DNA of 27,434 nt from Caldisericia bacterium (lineage in GTDB: Bacteria > Caldisericota > Caldisericia > B22-G15): the NCBI GenBank assembly GCA_021158845.1, contig JAGGSY010000074.1:1-27434 (forward strand). The letters are read 5' to 3'. Numbering within the stretch: position 1 is the stretch's first letter; each line of letters begins with the position of its first letter. Positions 23,883-27,434 of the stretch are shown one piece after another. The notes under the pieces were generated by a model, which did not search any database, was not told where the DNA came from, and saw only the letters and a list, made by a program, of their open reading frames with translations. The position numbers were made by a program, and so were the translations under genes.

Positions 23883-24000
23883 AACAAAATTAATAATACT
23901 ACATTTTGCTTATTTTCTAACTCTATTAAAATTGCAATGGATAGTATTTGACACTTTATGTTTTTGGGAGTTTGCTTGGATGGGTAATTAAATTAGCACC
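23883..24000. other. Intergenic spacer between rnpB and the DUF364-like gene
   Basis: This AT-rich 118-bp spacer is one of the two longest non-coding gaps in the window. It must hold the rnpB 3' end and the promoter of the DUF364-like gene, both on the minus strand. No hairpin with a T-run is seen. A TATTAT on the minus strand just before the ATG is the best -10 candidate. Confidence 0.4.
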
Positions 24001-24326
24001 GAGAGACAGGGAGGAGATAAGCCAGGTTCTGTACTAACGGTGGTCATCTATCTAAGCGGCCTACCCGAGGGCTACCGGGCTCTGAGCCCTCCTATTTGGC
24101 CTTGCTCCGGGTGGGGTTTGCCCAGCGGACCAGTCACCTGATCCCTGGTGCGCTCTTACCGCACCTTTTCACCCTTACCAGATTTAATCTGGCGGTGTAG
24201 TTTCTGTGGCACTTTCCCGGGATTGCTCCCGCTGGACTTGCGTCCAGCACCCTGCCCATTGGAGCCTGGACTTTCCTCAGTCTGAGAAAACCTCAGACTG
24301 CGACCACCTCTCCTCCCTGCCTCTCT
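24001..24326 (-). ncRNA. rnpB: RNase P RNA (bacterial class A)
   Basis: This is the catalytic RNA that removes 5' leaders from tRNA precursors. On the minus strand the ends pair as helix P1: GAGAGGCAGGGAGGAG at the 5' end with CTCCTCCCTGTCTCTC at the 3' end. Conserved core sequences are present: GAGGAAAGTCCAGGCTCC (P4 5' side), ACAGAAACTACACC, GGTAAGGGTGAAAAGGTGCGGTAAGAGCGCACC, CCCGGAGCAAGGCCAAATAGG (P15 region), and ACAGAACCTGGCTTAT (P4 3' side). The P3 hairpin is CAGTCTGAG/CTCAGACTG. The length of about 326 nt is on the short side for type A. The 5' end is only about 11 nt from the pncB stop, so its promoter must lie inside pncB or it is processed from a pncB transcript. GC content is visibly higher than in the flanking genes. 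Confidence 0.96.
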
Positions 24327-24337
24327 ATATAATTTTA

Positions 24338-25528
24338 CTATATTTTTGGTATAAATTTCACAGGAAAGGAGGTTTCTTGAAGTATATCCTTCAAGTATTC
24401 AGGAATCCTTTTAAGGTTACTCATCACCCTCTCTCTTACAATATCCACGCTTTCCTCTTCTCTTACAATCTTTCCATTTCTTATAAGAGGTTTTAGGAGG
24501 TTTCTGTATCCTTGAGGAACATTGTTTCCTTCAAGGGTAACAATATCTTCAAATTTATCATTTCTTAACACAATCTTACTTCCAGGATAGTTACCAAACT
24601 TTGCCCTTGGTTTCCCATTAACCTCAATTATCTTTAAAGCGAAATCTATCACATCTGCATCAGCAATCTTCGTTCCAACACCGAAACCATCTGCCACATC
24701 CCTCAATTTCATAACAGAGTACTCATCAAGACCACCACTTAGGTATATCTTCACATCCTTTCTATCTTTAAGCTCTAAAAACCATTTGATCTCTTTACAT
24801 ATCCTTCTTAGGTCTCCTGAATCTACCCTTACTCCATTGAGTTTTTCTCCAAGAACCTCAAGGGCATCCTCAAGTTCCCTTATGGGAGAACCTGATGTAT
24901 CAATCAAGCATATCCTTGGCACCTTTTCATCCACAAACTCATCAAAGGCTTTAAATGCCTTTTTGTTATCTCCAATAACAAGTATAAGTGCATGAGGCAT
25001 CGTTCCAACGGCAGTTTTTCCTATATACTTTGCTCCTATAACATTTGAAACGCCATCAAAACCAGCAATATATGTGGAATACTCAATGACTGGAGAGACA
25101 AATGGGTGTTGCCTTCTTGTTCCAAAGCTCAAAACACTCTTATCTCCTGCAGCTATTCTAACCCTTATGGCTTTGGAAGCTATTCCTGAATAAGAGCACA
25201 TAAATCCAAGTATTGAAGTCTCATATCTTGCAAACTCTCTATACTCTCCCTTTATCTTGAGTACAGGTTCCTCTGGAAAGAAAAATTCACCCTCATCCAT
25301 GGCATCTACATCTATGGGGAGTCCCTCAAGAAGTTTTGCCACTTCAAACAATCCGGCAACTATACCAAAGGAGTAGTTTTTATCAGGAAATCTCTTTGTC
25401 ATAAGTTCCATGGTAACCTGTGTGTGATCATCAAGCCCTTTAAGTATCTCCTCTGTTCTCACAAAATATGCGTCAGTTCCGAGTCCCTTTTTTATCTCAT
25501 CCTCTGTGGGAACCCTAAATCTTTTCAT
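24338..25528 (-). CDS. pncB: Nicotinate phosphoribosyltransferase
   Basis: This enzyme forms nicotinate mononucleotide from nicotinate and PRPP in the Preiss-Handler NAD salvage route. The shorter archaeal-like form is seen (396 residues). Characteristic segments are GLGTDAYFVRT near the N-terminus, SFGTRRQHP (phosphoribosyl/active-site region), GTMPHAL, RVDSGDL (PRPP-phosphate binding) and LSGGLDEY, with FGVGTKIADA later. AAAGGAGGAG precedes the ATG, which overlaps the nicotinamidase stop by 4 nt. The pair converts nicotinamide to NaMN in two consecutive steps. The 3' end is nearly abutted by rnpB. Confidence 0.94.
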   Translation of the reverse strand: MKRFRVPTEDEIKKGLGTDAYFVRTEEILKGLDDHTQVTMELMTKRFPDKNYSFGIVAGLFEVAKLLEGLPIDVDAMDEGEFFFPEEPVLKIKGEYREFARYETSILGFMCSYSGIASKAIRVRIAAGDKSVLSFGTRRQHPFVSPVIEYSTYIAGFDGVSNVIGAKYIGKTAVGTMPHALILVIGDNKKAFKAFDEFVDEKVPRICLIDTSGSPIRELEDALEVLGEKLNGVRVDSGDLRRICKEIKWFLELKDRKDVKIYLSGGLDEYSVMKLRDVADGFGVGTKIADADVIDFALKIIEVNGKPRAKFGNYPGSKIVLRNDKFEDIVTLEGNNVPQGYRNLLKPLIRNGKIVREEESVDIVRERVMSNLKRIPEYLKDILQETSFPVKFIPKI

Positions 25529-26073
25529 TTCTCCTCCTTTAACATTTCTAATATATCATCTATCTTTAATATCTTTGCTCCGTACACAGTCTCCATATAT
25601 TTAAGAGAGAGTTCATGATCCTCCTCTGTAAATGCCGCTGTTCCATCAGATGCAACAATCACGCCATATCCTCTAAAGAATAGGTCTGCAGCGTTGTGCT
25701 GAACACATATATTTGTTGAGACACCTGTAAGGATTACCGACTCAACCTCAAGCTTTTTTAATAGAAGTTCAAGATCGGTTTTAAAGAAACCTGAATATGT
25801 CCGTTTATCAATTATGTAATCTGATGATCTTGGAGAGAGTTCATCAACTATCTCGCTTCCCCATGTCCCTTTCATAGCATGAGGACCCCAGACTTTCTCC
25901 TCTGGGTCTCCTTTCTCGTGTGCATCTCTTAAGAAAATAACTGGTATACCCTTATCCCTTGCTAAGTTAATGAGTTTTTTGATATTGGGTATTATCTGTA
26001 TTGCCTTTTCATTTTTAAACTTCCCATCCACAAAATCATGAATCATATCAACAACAAACACCGCATATTTCAT
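25525..26073 (-). CDS. pncA: Nicotinamidase (isochorismatase-like hydrolase)
   Basis: This enzyme deamidates nicotinamide to nicotinate. The cysteine-hydrolase triad is Asp9 (FVVDM), Lys90 (IIDKRTYSGF) and Cys123 (GVSTNICVQHNA). The metal site of true nicotinamidases is represented by Asp50, His52 (RDAH) and His65 (WGPHAMKGT), which favours nicotinamidase over other isochorismatase-like enzymes. The cis-peptide region GVST precedes the catalytic Cys as expected. The overlap with pncB (ATGA) makes the function in NAD salvage firm. TAAGGAGGT lies just before the ATG, within the 14 nt that separate it from the tRNA-Ser gene, so it may be transcribed through or processed from the tRNA transcript. 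Confidence 0.93.
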   Translation of the reverse strand: MKYAVFVVDMIHDFVDGKFKNEKAIQIIPNIKKLINLARDKGIPVIFLRDAHEKGDPEEKVWGPHAMKGTWGSEIVDELSPRSSDYIIDKRTYSGFFKTDLELLLKKLEVESVILTGVSTNICVQHNAADLFFRGYGVIVASDGTAAFTEEDHELSLKYMETVYGAKILKIDDILEMLKEEK

Positions 26074-26087
26074 CTTTTACCTCCTTA

Positions 26088-26180
26088 TGGCGGAGAGGGC
26101 GGGATTCGAACCCGCGAAGCAAGAATAACTTGCTTACCTGCTTTCGAGGCAGGCGCTTTAGACCACTCAGCCACCTCTCC
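26088..26180 (-). tRNA. tRNA-Ser (anticodon CGA), CCA encoded
   Basis: The minus strand reads GGAGAGG ... CCTCTCC as a 7-bp acceptor stem, then discriminator G and an encoded CCA. The anticodon arm is CCTGC-CTCGAAA-GCAGG, giving anticodon CGA (serine codon UCG). A long variable arm (AAGCAAG/CTTGCTT type stem) is the class II hallmark of tRNA-Ser. The T arm GCGGG-TTCGAAT-CCCGC is canonical. The first 14 nt are shared with the 3' end of tadA, including its stop codon. Confidence 0.97.
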
Positions 26181-26613
26181 TCAGGTTTTCAAAGAAACTC
26201 AAGAGAAGTTTTTTTGACTCCTGAGATAGAATTTCCTTCTCTACACTAATTTTAGCACCTAAAATATTTAAAATGTTAAATTTCCCCCCAAAGGCACCTT
26301 TCTCTTTATCCACCATACCAAAAACCACTCTCTCTATTCTTGCCTCTATTATTGCTCCAGCACACATTACACAGGGCTCTTTTGTTACATATATTGTTGC
26401 ACCGTTCAGTCTCCAATCTCCGATCTTTTTAACTGCATCTCTTATAGCCACAATCTCTGCATGTTGAGTTGGATCCTTTGTGGTTTCTTTTAAATTATGT
26501 CCCCTACCTATAACCTTTCCTTCCTTAACTATAATTGCTCCAACAGGAATTTCTCCCTCTTTGTAAGCCTTCCTTGCCTCTTGAAGTGCAATGCGCATAT
26601 ATTCCTCATCCAT
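26167..26613 (-). CDS. tadA: tRNA-specific adenosine deaminase
   Basis: This enzyme converts A34 to inosine in tRNA-Arg(ACG). The zinc-dependent cytidine-deaminase-fold sites are QHAEIVAI (His51, catalytic Glu53) and PCVMCAGAI (Cys81, Cys84). The size of 148 residues and the FGGKFNILN segment are standard. ATG 26613 was chosen because it gives the family N-terminus MDEEYMRIALQEA; an upstream TTG at 26646 would add an odd Tyr-rich leader overlapping the divergent gene. There is no Shine-Dalgarno, and TATTAT/TATAAT lies 3-12 bases upstream, pointing to a leaderless mRNA. The last codons and stop lie within tRNA-Ser. Confidence 0.94.
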   Translation of the reverse strand: MDEEYMRIALQEARKAYKEGEIPVGAIIVKEGKVIGRGHNLKETTKDPTQHAEIVAIRDAVKKIGDWRLNGATIYVTKEPCVMCAGAIIEARIERVVFGMVDKEKGAFGGKFNILNILGAKISVEKEILSQESKKLLLSFFENLRRGG

Positions 26614-26630
26614 TGTATTATAATAATAGC
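26614..26630. promoter_or_regulatory. 17-bp divergent start region with symmetric -10 element
   Basis: Only 17 bp separate the ATG of tadA (minus) from the ATG of the hydrolase (plus). They contain the perfect palindrome TATTATAATA (26616-26625). On the plus strand TATAAT (26619-26624) ends 6 nt before the ATG, and on the minus strand TATTAT (26620-26625) ends 6 nt before the other ATG. The expected start site of each is thus at its own start codon. Neither gene has a ribosome-binding site. The -35 boxes are weak. A further TATAAT for tadA lies at about 26637-26642 inside the hydrolase gene. Confidence 0.5.
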
Positions 26631-27434
26631 ATGTATGATTATACAAAGAGAAAGGTAGACTATGAAGTTATCTCAAGAAGAGAGAATCCTTTTTATGTGG
26701 AAGAATATATAAAATATGAATCACCCTACAGATACAAAAAATACAAAGAGACAAACTTCATATATTCCTATCTTTTTACTCCTAAAGGCAGAGTGAAAGG
26801 GAACTTACTATTTTTACATGGAATGGGTGATAAAAATTTAAAATTCCTTCTCTACTTTCCAAAAGAGCTTGCAAAAAGGGGCATAAGGACTCTTGCTATG
26901 ATACTCCCATATCACTTTGATAGAACACCAAAAGGAATGAGAAGTGGGGAGTATATTCTCAAAGGGAATATCTTGAGAAACTTTGAATTCTGTGTTGTGG
27001 ACACAAGATTCTCCTTTGATCTCTTAAGAGAACTTGGAGATGAACCTTTATCTATCATGGGTGTGAGTTTTGGTGGAATGATAGCCACCATCGCCATGGC
27101 TTTTGAAAAAGATGTAAAGAAAGGAATTCTTGTGGTGACAGGTGGTAATTTTTATTACACAACATGGGAAAGTGTGGTTACAAAGGTTTTAAGGAAAAGC
27201 TATGAGGAGGATAAGACATGTTCCAAGGAGAAGTGTTTTGAAATTCATAAGGGTTTTAAAGATTTTATTGATAGTATAAAGTCAGTAAATGAAATTAATG
27301 AAGATATGGGCGTAAAGGATTGTTTTTTATATGACCCCCTCACTTTTGCAAAGTTTCTGAAAGATAGAGAAATTTTAATGTTTGGAGCAATGTTTGATAT
27401 GTTTATTCCGAAGGAATCAACACTTTCTTTATGG
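26631..27434 (+). CDS. Alpha/beta hydrolase (3'-truncated by window edge)
   Basis: The frame is open from ATG 26631 to the end of the window (268 codons). The fold signature is clear: LLFLHGMGDKN (59-69) is the oxyanion-side HG motif, IMGVSFGGMIA (142-152) is the nucleophile elbow with Ser146, and FGAMFDMFIP with Asp256 is the likely acid; the catalytic His would lie past the edge. The helical cap (about 175-235) contains CSKEKC. There is no signal peptide or ribosome-binding site; a leaderless start from the shared divergent element is likely. The substrate is unknown. It resembles alpha/beta hydrolases of the serine-peptidase/acetyl-esterase kind, but I cannot place it in a named subfamily. 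Confidence 0.8.
   Translation, partial: MYDYTKRKVDYEVISRRENPFYVEEYIKYESPYRYKKYKETNFIYSYLFTPKGRVKGNLLFLHGMGDKNLKFLLYFPKELAKRGIRTLAMILPYHFDRTPKGMRSGEYILKGNILRNFEFCVVDTRFSFDLLRELGDEPLSIMGVSFGGMIATIAMAFEKDVKKGILVVTGGNFYYTTWESVVTKVLRKSYEEDKTCSKEKCFEIHKGFKDFIDSIKSVNEINEDMGVKDCFLYDPLTFAKFLKDREILMFGAMFDMFIPKESTLSLW

Noticed and set aside
23947..23952. Perfect TTGACA on the + strand upstream of rnpB
   Set aside because: The sequence 17 bp downstream is TTTGCT and no + strand gene follows; not a credible promoter.
24206..24496. 96-aa open frame on the + strand across rnpB and the end of pncB
   Set aside because: It lies over the structured RNase P RNA on the opposite strand and over pncB codons, with no family resemblance; it is a chance frame.

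Overview
The window looks like chromosomal DNA of a low-GC, strongly coding-dense bacterium, probably thermophilic or from a deep-branching anaerobic lineage (Dictyoglomota/Thermotogota/Caldisericota-like; this placement is inference). The reasons are AT-rich genes with heavy AGA/AGG/ATA codon use, clearly GC-richer structural RNAs (rnpB, tRNA-Ser), a Thermus-type aminopropyltransferase, and three cytoplasmic GH57 alpha-glucan enzymes. No mobile elements, CRISPR arrays or phage genes are visible. There is almost no intergenic space.

Left part (1-16542, + strand): eleven genes run head to tail with overlaps or gaps under about 10 nt. speD (5'-truncated) and speE make polyamines. A class A penicillin-binding protein follows, with a perfect 24-bp palindrome plus T-run inside its first codons. 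Then comes an alpha-glucan/sugar-phosphate block: a GH57 enzyme of the COG1449 type, a GH57 4-alpha-glucanotransferase/amylase (AmyA-like), a GH57 branching enzyme (AmyC-like), a GalT-like nucleotidyltransferase, glycogen synthase (GT5), an NDP-sugar pyrophosphorylase fused to a catalytically degraded phosphomannomutase domain, an intact phosphoglucomutase/phosphomannomutase, and a bifunctional PGI/PMI. Read backwards, the last genes spell fructose-6-P to glucose-6-P to glucose-1-P to NDP-glucose to alpha-glucan to branched glucan. No glgC is visible, so the pyrophosphorylase fusion or the GalT-like protein may supply the glucosyl donor (inference).

Right part (26613-16539, - strand; in transcription order): tadA, whose 3' end overlaps tRNA-Ser(CGA) by 14 nt; the NAD-salvage pair pncA-pncB; RNase P RNA (rnpB); a DUF364-type protein; a SAM methyltransferase; an IleS2-type isoleucyl-tRNA synthetase with the swapped GxHH signature; the large subunit of methylmalonyl-CoA mutase; and a D-2-hydroxyacid dehydrogenase-like protein. 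This block converges on the left block with overlapping stop codons. At the right edge a divergent alpha/beta hydrolase (3'-truncated) starts only 17 bp from tadA, apparently from a shared symmetric -10 element giving leaderless mRNAs.

No unmistakable new defence or mobile system was found. The most interesting items are the glgC-less, reverse-ordered glucan operon, the GVHH IleS, and the compact RNA/protein gene overlaps.
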